From Burkholderiales bacterium (GTDB lineage: Bacteria; Pseudomonadota; Gammaproteobacteria; Burkholderiales; Burkholderiaceae_C): a DNA stretch of 55,214 bases. A program made the position numbers and the translations under genes. The notes under the pieces were generated by a model. It saw only the letters and a program-made list of their open reading frames with translations, was not told the origin of the DNA and searched no databases. The stretch spans positions 1 through 55,214 of the forward strand of contig CANHVY010000028.1 of assembly GCA_947464185.1 (NCBI GenBank), read 5' to 3'. Positions 28,994 through 38,082 of this stretch are shown piece after piece (the stretch's first letter is position 1; the number at the start of each line of letters is the position of its first letter).

Positions 28994-30013
28994 TCAGTCC
29001 ATGCCTTTCAGTGCCTGGGGGTTGTCGCGCCGGCAGTCCTCGATGTACTGCCGGATGATGTCTTCGAAGGACGCTTCGGCGTGCAGGCCCAGCGCGTGAG
29101 CGCGGGGCGTGGACACGCCGCGCGGCCAGTTGGCCACGATGCCGGCGATGCGCGCATCGTGCTGCGGCTTGACGCGCGCGCGCACCCGCGGCCCGGCCAC
29201 GGCTTCCAACGCATCCAGCATCTGCTGCACGCTGACGTTCAGGCCGGGCAAGGTGATGGCGGAGCGGCCCACGAAGGCCTCGCGGCTGGCCTCGCCCACG
29301 GCGATCAGGCTGCGCACCATGGTGTGCACCGTGGCCACCGGGTGGCGCACATCGGTGCTCACCGGCAGGATGGCGTCCTCGCCCGCCAGGGGCTCGCGGA
29401 TGATGCCGCTGAAGAAGGAACTGGCCGCGCCGTTGGGGCGCCCCGGGCGCACCGTCACCGTCACCAGGCGCGCGGCGCGGCCGTCGATGTAGCCCTTGCG
29501 CGTGTAGTCGGCGATCAGGTGCTCGCAGATCAGCTTCTGCGTGCCGTAGCTGGTCTGCGGCATCGGCAGCGTGTCGTCACCCACGATCTCGGGGAAGGGG
29601 TAGGCCGGGTCCGGCCCGAAGACCGCGATCGAGCTGGAAAACACCAGCTTGGCCGGCGCCGCGCCACCTTCGGTGCGGGCACGCAGCGCGTCCAGCAGGG
29701 CCCGGGTGCTGTCGAGGTTGGAACGCAGGCCGAGCTCGAAGTCGGCCTCGCACTCGCCCGACACCGCCGAGGCCAGGTGGAACACGGCGTCGAACCGGTC
29801 AGCAGGCTCGTCCCGCAGCGCCGCGCATTCCTGCAGCAAGGGGCGCACGCGCACCTTGACCTGGGGGTGTGCCCGCAGGTCTGCCGGCGGCTCGAACTGA
29901 TCGGTCAGCACGATCTCGTCGATGGCCTGTCCGTCGAAACGGCCCTGGGCCAACAGGGCCCGGGCCAGGCGGGCGCCGACAAAGCCGCCGCCTCCTGTGA
30001 TCAACACACGCAT
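28994..30013 (-). CDS. denD: DenD-like NAD-dependent epimerase/dehydratase (D-erythronate dehydrogenase type)
   Basis: 339 residues. It is an extended SDR: GGGGFVGARLARALL (about 7-21), FSSSIAVFGPDPAYPFPEIV and SYGTQKLICEHLIADY (Tyr-x3-Lys site). Overall layout and phrases such as VRPGRPNGAASSFFSGIIREPLAG (split here for reading) match DenD, which oxidises D-erythronate at C2 to 2-oxo-tetronate in tetronate catabolism. The usual DenD partners OtnK, OtnI and OtnC are absent, so a longer aldonate may be the real substrate. It sits between the GntR gene and the last SDR. Confidence 0.72.
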   Translation of the reverse strand: MRVLITGGGGFVGARLARALLAQGRFDGQAIDEIVLTDQFEPPADLRAHPQVKVRVRPLLQECAALRDEPADRFDAVFHLASAVSGECEADFELGLRSNLDSTRALLDALRARTEGGAAPAKLVFSSSIAVFGPDPAYPFPEIVGDDTLPMPQTSYGTQKLICEHLIADYTRKGYIDGRAARLVTVTVRPGRPNGAASSFFSGIIREPLAGEDAILPVSTDVRHPVATVHTMVRSLIAVGEASREAFVGRSAITLPGLNVSVQQMLDALEAVAGPRVRARVKPQHDARIAGIVANWPRGVSTPRAHALGLHAEASFEDIIRQYIEDCRRDNPQALKGMD

Positions 30014-30079
30014 GGGTTCACTCCTGCAGGTTCTTCCAACTTCAACTCGGGGTCCAACGTTCGGTTCGCGGTCGGGCCA

Positions 30080-30865
30080 TCACACCGCCCGCACCGCGGC
30101 CAAGGCTGCGGGCACCACGCCCCGGCCCTTCAGCCGGGCCGCAGGCGCCGCCAACGAGGGCAGCTTGCGGCGCGAGCCCAGCACCAGTTCGATGTCCTGG
30201 GCGGCACCGTCGATGAGCACCAGGATGGCCTGCTCAGCTCGCACCGGATCACGATCACGGACGGCGTCCAGGACGGCGCGGTGCAAGGGGAGCGATTTCG
30301 CGGGGCCATCAGGCCGGGAGGTGGAGATCTCGAAACTGGTGCGCAGCAGCGCGCCCAGCGCCTTGCTCATCTGGATGACCATGCGGTTGTGGCAGGCGCG
30401 CAGCAGGCCCTGGTGAAACCGCAGGTCGTGGCTGACGTAGTCACCACCTTGCTCGATGGCGTGCCGCATGCCGTCATAGGCGGCCCCGATCTCGGCCAGG
30501 TCCGCGGGCGTGGCACGGGTGGCCGCCAAGCGCACGGCCGCGGGCTCCACCACGCGGCGCAGCTCCTGCAGATCGCGCAGGAAGTCCCGCGTGAGCCCGA
30601 TCTTGCTCTGCCAGGCCACCACGTCAGGATCAAACCAGTTCCACTGGTCGCTGGGCAGGACGCGGGTACCCACTTTGGGGCCGGTCACCAGCATGCCCTT
30701 GGCCGCCAGAGACTTCACGGCCTCGCGTACCACGGTACGGCTCACGCCCAGCTCGCCGCAGAGTGTCGGCTCGGGCGGGATGGCGGCGCCGGGCTCGTAT
30801 CGACCCGAGACGATGGACTCCCCCAACGCCTCCAGCGTGTGACCGAGGACGTTCTTCACCGCCAT
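30080..30865 (-). CDS. FadR-subfamily GntR transcriptional regulator
   Basis: 261 residues from ATG 30865; a TTG at 30889 in frame would add eight residues. The N-terminal winged helix (about 1-70) has SGRYEPGAAIPPEPTLCGEL and SRTVVREAVKSLAAKGM. The C-terminal all-helical FCD effector domain (about 85-235) has Asp/His metal-type ligands (SHDLRFHQGLLRACHN). Such regulators sense sugar acids or their keto derivatives and usually repress. It lies inside the operon it probably controls; the TNGT-N3-ACNA sites at 36957 and 38019 are the likely targets. Confidence 0.88.
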   Translation of the reverse strand: MAVKNVLGHTLEALGESIVSGRYEPGAAIPPEPTLCGELGVSRTVVREAVKSLAAKGMLVTGPKVGTRVLPSDQWNWFDPDVVAWQSKIGLTRDFLRDLQELRRVVEPAAVRLAATRATPADLAEIGAAYDGMRHAIEQGGDYVSHDLRFHQGLLRACHNRMVIQMSKALGALLRTSFEISTSRPDGPAKSLPLHRAVLDAVRDRDPVRAEQAILVLIDGAAQDIELVLGSRRKLPSLAAPAARLKGRGVVPAALAAVRAV

Positions 30866-30926
30866 CAGGGGGCCGGCTGGCGCGCGCAAGCCTGTGGAAC
30901 GCGGTGCGTCATGCAGCTTCCACCCA

Positions 30927-31313
30927 TCAGCCGCGCACGAACAAGGTGGTCAAGGGCTCAGCCCCCACCTGCCGGCTCCAGTGCCCGTGTACCGCGGGGT
31001 CGAAAGTGGCGCCCTCAGGCACGGTGTCGGCCGAGTAGAAGTGGTCACCCGGACGGAACACGCGCGAGCTGCCGTCCTGCAGGCCGATCTCCATGTGCCC
31101 GCCCAGGATCACCACCCACTGCGGCGTGACGGTGCAATGGAACTCGCTGCGAAAACCCACAGGGCTGTGGCGCAACTGGTAGCCCCCGCTGGGCATCAGC
31201 GCCGACAACAGCGCCTGCGGCTTGCCCTCGGTCAGGGGAACGGCTTCTTCCCGAAAGCGCGCACGGCCATCGGTGTCGGTGAAGAGGATGACTTTGGTGA
31301 AGTTGGTGTTCAT
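30927..31313 (-). CDS. small cupin-domain protein
   Basis: 128 residues from ATG 31313 (MNTNFTKVILFTDTDGRARF). It is a single cupin barrel: GFRSEFHCTVTPQWVVILGG and GDHFYSADTVPEGATFDPAV provide the two cupin motifs, with His residues as possible metal ligands. Its fold neighbours include sugar-acid isomerases and sensors. Its place between an IdnO-like SDR and the GntR gene suggests an accessory enzymatic or anomer/epimer role, but no reaction can be assigned. Confidence 0.75.
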   Translation of the reverse strand: MNTNFTKVILFTDTDGRARFREEAVPLTEGKPQALLSALMPSGGYQLRHSPVGFRSEFHCTVTPQWVVILGGHMEIGLQDGSSRVFRPGDHFYSADTVPEGATFDPAVHGHWSRQVGAEPLTTLFVRG

Positions 31314-31332
31314 GGCTTGGTGGTCTTCACGC

Positions 31333-32103
31333 TCACACAGAGGCGGTGACGCCGCCATCGACATAGAGGATGTGGCCATTGACGAAGCGCGAGGCATCGC
31401 TGGCCAGGAACACCGCGGCCGGCGCCAGGTCTTCCACGTCCCCCCAGCGCCGGCTGGGCGTGCGGTTGAGAAGCCAGCCGCTGAAGGCCTCATCGGCCAC
31501 CAGGCGGGCGTTGAGCTCGGTCTTGAAGTAGCCCGGGCCGATGCCGTTGACGTTGATGCCATGCGGCCCCAGGTCGATGGCCATGCCTTTGGTGAGCATC
31601 TTCACCGCGCCTTTGCTGGCGGTGTAGGGGGCGATGGTGGGCCGCCCGAGCTCGCTCATCACCGAGCAGATGTTGATGATGCGCCCGCGCTTGCGCGGCA
31701 CCATGCGCCGCGCCACTGCCTGGCCCACATGAAAGACGCTGTCGAGGTTGGTGCGCATCAGGCGATCCCACTCGACCGCGGGAAACTCATGGAAGGGCGC
31801 GCGGTGCTGGGTGCCCGCGTTGTTGACCAGAACCTCGATCGGGCCGAGGGCCGACTCGATCTCGGCCACCGCAGCCTCCACCGCAGCGGGGTCACAGACG
31901 TCGAAAGACCGCTCGTGCACCTGCAGGCCTTCACCGCGCAGTTGCTGCGCGGTGGCAGCCAGCCGGGACGCGTCGCGTCCGTTGAGCACCACGGCGGCGC
32001 CGGCCTGCGCCAGGCCCCGCGCCACGCCCAGGCCGATGCCCGCGGAGGAGCCGGTGACCAGGGCCAGGCGGCCGTCGAGTCGAAAGGTATCGGCAGTGAT
32101 CAT
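31333..32103 (-). CDS. IdnO-like SDR (gluconate 5-dehydrogenase type)
   Basis: 256 residues. Motifs: TGSSAGIGLGVARGLAQAG, VLVNNAGTQHRAPFHEFP, NICSVMSELGR and YTASKGAVKMLTKGMA. The NNAGTQHR stretch and ELGRPTIAPYTASKGA are characteristic of gluconate 5-dehydrogenase / 2-deoxy-D-gluconate 3-dehydrogenase relatives. It overlaps the gluconokinase gene (ATGA). The context with gluconokinase here and L-idonate 5-dehydrogenase at 44206 supports reduction of 5-ketogluconate to gluconate; KduD activity is the alternative. Confidence 0.8.
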   Translation of the reverse strand: MITADTFRLDGRLALVTGSSAGIGLGVARGLAQAGAAVVLNGRDASRLAATAQQLRGEGLQVHERSFDVCDPAAVEAAVAEIESALGPIEVLVNNAGTQHRAPFHEFPAVEWDRLMRTNLDSVFHVGQAVARRMVPRKRGRIINICSVMSELGRPTIAPYTASKGAVKMLTKGMAIDLGPHGINVNGIGPGYFKTELNARLVADEAFSGWLLNRTPSRRWGDVEDLAPAAVFLASDASRFVNGHILYVDGGVTASV

Positions 32104-32597
32104 GCGGTCAAGGCTCCAAGCGATTGCGCGGCTCGCCGGGCCAGGGCCTCGGGCGGCTCGGTGATGTCCATTTCCAGGGGCTGCTCGTCGGCCGAGGGCG
32201 GCTCCAGCGTCTGCAACTGGCTCTCCAGCAGGGTGGGGGGCATGTAGTGCCCGCGACGCTGTGCCAGGCGCTCTTCCAGCACCGCCCGCTCCCCGCGGAG
32301 ATGGACAAATCGCAGCGCAGGCACCACACGGCGCAACCGGTCGCGGTAACGGCGGCGAAGGGCCGAGCAGGAGGCCACGGCCCCTTCGGGTCGGCGAGCC
32401 AACTCGGCCGCCACGGCGTCCAGCCAGCCGGCGCGATCTTCATCGGTCAGTGCGATGCCTGCGGCCATCAGCTCCACGTTGCGCGGCGGGTGCAGCTCGT
32501 CACCCTCGATGAACGGCACCTCCAGGTGCCGGGCCAGCAGCCGGCCCACCGTGGTCTTGCCACAGCCACTGACGCCCATCACCACGACATGCGGCAT
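32100..32597 (-). CDS. gntK: gluconokinase
   Basis: 165 residues. P-loop GVSGCGKTTVGRLLA (about 8-22), FIEGDELHPPRNVELMAAGI, SCSALRRRYRDRLR and the closing RRGHYMPPTLLESQLQTLEP are all diagnostic of GntK/IdnK. It phosphorylates gluconate to 6-phosphogluconate, feeding the Entner-Doudoroff or pentose-phosphate route. It lies 14 bp after the transporter ATPase gene, so uptake and activation are transcribed together. Confidence 0.93.
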   Translation of the reverse strand: MPHVVVMGVSGCGKTTVGRLLARHLEVPFIEGDELHPPRNVELMAAGIALTDEDRAGWLDAVAAELARRPEGAVASCSALRRRYRDRLRRVVPALRFVHLRGERAVLEERLAQRRGHYMPPTLLESQLQTLEPPSADEQPLEMDITEPPEALARRAAQSLGALTA

Positions 32598-32611
32598 GCG
32601 CCAGCCAACGT

Positions 32612-33661
<1,050 letters not shown>

Positions 33662-33677
33662 GTGAGGAAAACTCCGG

Positions 33678-34532
33678 TCAGCTCTTCACGGCACCGGCCG
33701 TCAGGCCCGTCACCATGTAGCGCTTGAAGGCGTAGTAGATGGCTGCCGGCGGCAGCGCGTAGATGAGGCCCGTGGCCATCAGAAGCTCCCACGGGGAATC
33801 GTCGGCGGACAGGAAGTTGCCGAGTGCCACGGCCAGGGTGACATCCGTTTCACGGGACAGCAGCAGGAAGGCGTAGAGGTACTCGTTCCAGGCCAGCAGC
33901 AGCGAATAAGTGCCGACTGCCACCAGCGAGGGCACCATCAGCGGCAGGTACACCAGACGGAAGAGTTGCAGCGGTGAAGCACCGTCGATGCGCGCGGCTT
34001 CGTCCAGCTCCAAAGGCAACTTGTCACTGGCTTGCTTGAGCACCCAGATGCAGTAGGGCGAGGCAATGGTCACCATGGCCAGGATCAGGGACCACTGGCT
34101 GTTGAGCAGGCCGTAGACGCTCATGGTCTTGTACATGGGCACGGCAAGGAAGGCGGCCGGGATGAAGTAGGTGAACAAGGCCATGTTCATCACGGTACGG
34201 CCGCCGCGCACCTTCAGTCGGCTGATGGCAAACGCCGCGCACGTGGAGATGAAGAGCGTGATGGCCCCCACCGCCGCTGCAATGAATACCGAGTTCCAGA
34301 GTTGCACCCAGAAGTGGTCGAGATAGAAGTGCTTGCGCTCGAACACGATCTGGAAGTTCTGCAGCGTCGGGTTCTTGGGCCAGAGCCTGCCGGAGGTGGC
34401 TGAATCACGCTCGGAAATCGAGAACAGGAACATGTGGTAGACCGGGATCAGGGTCCACAACAGCACGGGGATGCCGACGAGCAGCAGCTTGGTCTCGTCG
34501 AACACCTTCTTGATGATGGAGCTGCGGCGCAT
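33678..34532 (-). CDS. carbohydrate ABC transporter permease (MalG/UgpE type)
   Basis: 284 residues with six hydrophobic segments. The EAA loop that contacts the ATPase is [20 protein letters not shown] (about 175-195). The C-terminus [12 protein letters not shown] is typical of MalG-type permeases. Its start overlaps the partner permease stop by one base (TAATG). Confidence 0.92.
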   Translation of the reverse strand: MRRSSIIKKVFDETKLLLVGIPVLLWTLIPVYHMFLFSISERDSATSGRLWPKNPTLQNFQIVFERKHFYLDHFWVQLWNSVFIAAAVGAITLFISTCAAFAISRLKVRGGRTVMNMALFTYFIPAAFLAVPMYKTMSVYGLLNSQWSLILAMVTIASPYCIWVLKQASDKLPLELDEAARIDGASPLQLFRLVYLPLMVPSLVAVGTYSLLLAWNEYLYAFLLLSRETDVTLAVALGNFLSADDSPWELLMATGLIYALPPAAIYYAFKRYMVTGLTAGAVKS

Positions 34533-35398
34533 TACTTGCTCAACCTCTTCATCATGAAGTACACCAGGGGCAGCACCAGCGGCAGCGAGACGACGATGGC
34601 AGCCATCGCCAACTCCACTTGATCCAGACGCAAGTAGCGGATGCCCAGGGTGGCCAGCACATGGGTCAGGTCAGCAGGCCCGCCGCCAGTCAGCAGGTAC
34701 ACGCTGTTGAAGTCACCCAAGGTCCAGATGGTGGAGAGGATCAGCGATGTCAGGTACAGCGAGCGCATCGATGGCCAGGTGATGTAGCGGAACTTCTGCA
34801 ACACACTGGCACCGTCCACAGAGGCCGCCTCGTACTGCTCCTGGGGAATGGCCATGCGGCCCGCCAGCAGGATCAGCGTCCAGAAGGGCAGCGACTTCCA
34901 GATGTGCATCAGGATGGAAAAGCTCAGCGCGAGCGTGGGATCGTTGAGCCAGTTCGGTCCGTCCAGCCCCGTCAACCTGAAGATGGTGGAATTGATGACC
35001 CCCCACTCCGGGTTGAGCATGAAGCGCACCGACAGGATCGTGGGGATGGATGGCACCGCCCAAGGCAGGATGAAGAGCACGGACAGTGCCTTGATCCACC
35101 AGCGGGTCTTGATGAAGAAGCCCGAAAGCATCAGCGCCACCGCCATCTTGAGATTGATGGCAATGACGAGGAACACGATGGTGTTGACCGCCGTGCGGAA
35201 GAAGATGGGGTCGGCTGCGAGCTTGACGTAACTCTGCGGGTCCCGGGCCAGCCACAAGCCGTAGCACACGGGATACACCACGAACACGACGAAGATGATC
35301 AGGTAGGGCACCACGAGCACGCGGCCCCAGAACTCCCAGGTCGACAGCGGTTTCGTCGGCGGCGCCCCTGCGAGGACGGTGGCGTTGGCGGTGCTCAT
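34532..35398 (-). CDS. carbohydrate ABC transporter permease (MalF/UgpA type)
   Basis: 288 residues, six membrane segments. The EAA motif is EQYEAASVDGASVLQKFRYI (about 192-211). TLGDFNSVYLLTGGGP is the typical MalF/UgpA loop. It forms the channel with the MalG-type partner. It is separated from the binding-protein gene upstream by a terminator-like hairpin. Confidence 0.92.
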   Translation of the reverse strand: MSTANATVLAGAPPTKPLSTWEFWGRVLVVPYLIIFVVFVVYPVCYGLWLARDPQSYVKLAADPIFFRTAVNTIVFLVIAINLKMAVALMLSGFFIKTRWWIKALSVLFILPWAVPSIPTILSVRFMLNPEWGVINSTIFRLTGLDGPNWLNDPTLALSFSILMHIWKSLPFWTLILLAGRMAIPQEQYEAASVDGASVLQKFRYITWPSMRSLYLTSLILSTIWTLGDFNSVYLLTGGGPADLTHVLATLGIRYLRLDQVELAMAAIVVSLPLVLPLVYFMMKRLSK

Positions 35399-35456
35399 GA
35401 TGCAGAAGTTGAGCCAGCCCCGGGCGTCGTCGGCCTGACGCCCCTGGCTGCCTCGT

Positions 35457-35491
35457 GAAGAAAAGCGACCCGGCTTTAGGGACCGGGTCGC
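35457..35491 (-). terminator. attenuator-like terminator between binding-protein and permease genes
   Basis: On the minus strand GCGACCCGG and CCGGGTCGC form a perfect nine-pair stem (35465-35473 with 35483-35491) around a nine-base loop, followed by TTTTCTTC. It lies 25 bp past the stop of the binding-protein gene and 59 bp before the first permease ATG. Partial termination would give more binding protein than channel, a common stoichiometry. Confidence 0.85.
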
Positions 35492-35515
35492 GTTGCGGTC
35501 AAGCGACGGAGACGA

Positions 35516-36907
35516 TCAGTTTGCGGCTACCTGCTTGATACGGGCGATCATCTCGTCCACCGCGCGGTCCACCGGCACCTTCTCGTTGAGCACCCGGTTG
35601 GCTGCCTTGGCCCAGACGTTCTCGTTGTTCAGGACCGTGAACTTGAAGTTCTTGGTGATCTCGAACGGAGTCGTACCGGACATGAACTGGTTGTACACGG
35701 CCAGACGGTGCGGGTCGCTCTTCCAGAAGGCGCTCTGCTGTGCCTTCTTGGTCACCGGGAACCACCGGCCCAGCGAACCTTCGACGTAAGGCGTCAAGTT
35801 GGCCTCTTCCAGCAGGAACGACACGAACTTCTGAGCGCCCGCCTTGTTCTTGGCGTCCTTGAAGATCACGCCCGTCTTCACGGCCGCACGGTAGGTCATC
35901 TTGCTGCCATCGGGCTTGTTGGGGAAGCCGGCGGTGGCAATCAGTTCCGTGTAGTTCTTCTTGGCCGTGGCACGCTGCGCCTCGGTGAGCGAGGCGTTGT
36001 TCATGTCGTCCAGCCACTTGGCGGCGATGGAAATCGTCGCGTTGTGGGTCATGACGGTGGTCTTGTTGTGGAAGGCCACGTTGTTGTCAGGATCCTTCCA
36101 GTTGGTGGCCGACGGCGGCGCACAACCCTTGGAGTAGACCGCCGTGTACTCGGTCATCGCGTCGATCAGACCCTTGCGCACGGCCGGATCGTCCACCAGC
36201 AGCTTGCCAGCGTCGCTGACCAGGCTGATGTTGTAGGCGTCCATGAAGGTCAGGAACGAGAAGAAGGAATCGGTGGAGTCCACTCCCAGGGGCTGACCGA
36301 TACCGAAGGCGCGGTTGCCCGTCTTCTGACGGTAGGCCGGCTGCACCTTGTCGCACCAGAAGCTCCAGAAGCCCTTCCAGTCCTTCGGGATATCGCTTTC
36401 CTTGAAGCCCGCATCAGACAGCATGTCCTTCCAGTACTGGATGTGCATGGTCTGCTGCTTGACCGGGAAGGCGTAGTACGCCCGCTTCTGTTCAGCGTTG
36501 TTCAGCAGGAAGGTGGTGGACAGCGCGCGCGGCTCGAAGGTGTTGCGCAGCGGATCGATCACCTTGGTGATGTCCTCGAGCTTGCCGTCGTAGGCCCACT
36601 TGGCGGTGACCTGGAAGTCGTAGGTGTCGGCATAGGCGACATCGGGCGGGTTGCCGGAGTCTAGCGCCGCCACCGTCTTCGGGATCATGTCCTGAATTGG
36701 GAACATCGTGAGTTCGATCTTGATATTCTTGTTCTTCGCCTCGAACTTCTTGATCGCCTCGAACAAGGCATCGTCTTCAGCCTTGTAGAAACCCTTGACC
36801 CAGAAGACGGTCAGCTTTTCCTGCTTGGGTGCCTGCGCCGCCAGAGGCCCGACGGCCAGCATGGCCGCGCCAGCAATGACGCTCGTGATCAAAGTCCTGA
36901 ATTTCAT
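35516..36907 (-). CDS. extracellular sugar-binding protein of ABC transporter
   Basis: 463 residues from ATG 36907 (MKFRTLITSVIAGAAMLAVG), with AGGAGA seven to eight bases upstream. Signal peptide with cleavage after LAAQA. It is a family-1 solute-binding protein (MalE/UgpB fold): LTVFWVKGFYKAEDD, NPPDVAYADTYD, NNVAFHNKTTVMTHNATI. Ligand not readable; the operon argues for an aldonate or related sugar acid, which would be unusual for this transporter class. It is the first gene of the ten-gene operon and lies behind operator site A. Confidence 0.88.
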   Translation of the reverse strand: MKFRTLITSVIAGAAMLAVGPLAAQAPKQEKLTVFWVKGFYKAEDDALFEAIKKFEAKNKNIKIELTMFPIQDMIPKTVAALDSGNPPDVAYADTYDFQVTAKWAYDGKLEDITKVIDPLRNTFEPRALSTTFLLNNAEQKRAYYAFPVKQQTMHIQYWKDMLSDAGFKESDIPKDWKGFWSFWCDKVQPAYRQKTGNRAFGIGQPLGVDSTDSFFSFLTFMDAYNISLVSDAGKLLVDDPAVRKGLIDAMTEYTAVYSKGCAPPSATNWKDPDNNVAFHNKTTVMTHNATISIAAKWLDDMNNASLTEAQRATAKKNYTELIATAGFPNKPDGSKMTYRAAVKTGVIFKDAKNKAGAQKFVSFLLEEANLTPYVEGSLGRWFPVTKKAQQSAFWKSDPHRLAVYNQFMSGTTPFEITKNFKFTVLNNENVWAKAANRVLNEKVPVDRAVDEMIARIKQVAAN

Positions 36908-36956
36908 GCGATAGGTCTCCTGTACGGAAGTGAGGGCCCCGCTAGCCCCTTGATGG

Positions 36957-36971
36957 AATCGTATGACGATT
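36957..36971. promoter_or_regulatory. operator site A (GntR/FadR type)
   Basis: AATCGT-ATG-ACGATT is a perfect inverted repeat with six-base arms and a three-base centre, containing the FadR-subfamily core TNGT-N3-ACNA. It lies 50 bp upstream of the ATG of the ABC binding-protein gene, in a position to overlap its promoter. A 13-of-15 match recurs at 38019-38033. Confidence 0.75.
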
Positions 36972-37026
36972 GAAGACGACGCCGATGCGGAAAAACCCGC
37001 ATGGGCGCCGCACATGGTGGCCATGC

Positions 37027-37980
37027 TCAAGTCGCAGCGCACTCCGGCACCGGCGTCAGCACGGGCCGTCCGGCGAAGTGCTCGCGCAGGTTGCCGAAGG
37101 CCAGGTCGGCCATGGCCTGACGGGTCTGGCCGGTGGCGCTGCCGATGTGGGGCACCAGCACCACCTGCGGCAGGTCGATGAGGCGCTGCGGCACACGGGG
37201 CTCATCCTCGAAGACGTCCAGCGCCGCACCGCCAATCACGCCTCCTTCCAGGGCCTCGATCAGCGCCGCCTCGTCCACCACGGAGCCCCGCGCCACGTTC
37301 ACCAGGATGCCCTTGGGCCCCAGGGCCTGCAGCACCTGCGCATTCACCAGGTGGCGCGTGCCCGCCCCGCCCGGCGTGATCAACACCAGGAAGTCGCTGA
37401 CGCGCGCCAGGCTCAACAGGTCGGCGTGGTACGCATAGGGCACCCCGGCCTTGGGCGAGCGCGTGTGATAGGCGATCTGCATGCCGAAGGCCTGCGCACG
37501 CTGGGCAATCGCCTGCCCGATGCGGCCCATGCCCACCAGGCCCAGTCGGGTGCCCGACATCTTGCGAGCCAGGGGCATGTTGCCCCCGAGCCAGTGCCCT
37601 GCCCGAACGAAGCGGTCGGCTGCCGGCAGCTGCCGCGCCGCGCAGAGCATCAGGCCGATGGCCAGGTCCGCCACGTCGTCATTCAGCACATTCGGCGTGT
37701 GAGTGACCATGATGCCGCGCGCCTTGGCGGCCGCGACGTCCACACCGTCGTAGCCCACGCCCATCACGGAGATCAGCTCCAAGGCAGGCAACTGGGCGAT
37801 CAGGTCGGCACTGATCTTGGAGTCCCCGCTGCCGGCCACGGCCCGCACCTGTGGTGCCACTTGGGCAAAGGCCACTGGGTCGGTTTCATGCAGACGGTCG
37901 TGAAACTGGAAAGCAGCCGAAAGCTGCGAGGTGTAGAGCGGCGAGAGCTTGGCTGCCGCAAGCACATGGAGGTCGGACAC
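37027..37980 (-). CDS. D-isomer 2-hydroxyacid dehydrogenase
   Basis: 317 residues from GTG 37980, supported by AGGAGA seven bases upstream. NAD(P) site GLVGMGRIGQAIAQRA (about 146-161); catalytic Arg in NVARGSVVDE, Glu in DVFEDEP and His in LVPHIGSATGQT. GhrB / 2-ketogluconate reductase-like: it could reduce 2-keto-aldonates, hydroxypyruvate or glyoxylate. The ketoacid products of the neighbouring enzymes are plausible substrates. It is divergent from the aldonate dehydratase across a 102-bp region holding operator site B. Confidence 0.85.
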   Translation of the reverse strand: MSDLHVLAAAKLSPLYTSQLSAAFQFHDRLHETDPVAFAQVAPQVRAVAGSGDSKISADLIAQLPALELISVMGVGYDGVDVAAAKARGIMVTHTPNVLNDDVADLAIGLMLCAARQLPAADRFVRAGHWLGGNMPLARKMSGTRLGLVGMGRIGQAIAQRAQAFGMQIAYHTRSPKAGVPYAYHADLLSLARVSDFLVLITPGGAGTRHLVNAQVLQALGPKGILVNVARGSVVDEAALIEALEGGVIGGAALDVFEDEPRVPQRLIDLPQVVLVPHIGSATGQTRQAMADLAFGNLREHFAGRPVLTPVPECAAT

Positions 37981-38007
37981 CGGGTTTCTCCTCGGCCTTG
38001 AGGCCTG

Positions 38008-38035
38008 TTCTGAGAGTCAATCGTCATACCATAAT
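38008..38035 (+). promoter_or_regulatory. promoter with embedded operator site B
   Basis: TTCTGA (38008-38013) and CATAAT (38030-38035) at 16-bp spacing form a plausible sigma-70 promoter for the dehydratase operon. The operator AATCGTCATACCATA (38019-38033) fills the spacer and part of the -10; it matches 13 of 15 bases of the inverted complement of site A and keeps the TNGT-N3-ACNA core. Binding there would block RNA polymerase, and could also affect the divergent 2-hydroxyacid dehydrogenase gene. Confidence 0.65.
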
Positions 38036-38082
38036 AGGTTCATCCTGATGCCCCACTCCTACGGGAAAGCGAGAACACCACG

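Noticed and set aside
28388..31129. A 913-codon open frame on the plus strand opposite the GntR, DenD and SDR genes.
   Set aside because: It is a by-product of G+C-rich codon use on the real minus-strand genes: its translation is rich in His, Gln, Gly and Arg, has no domain motifs, and spans several genes and their gaps.
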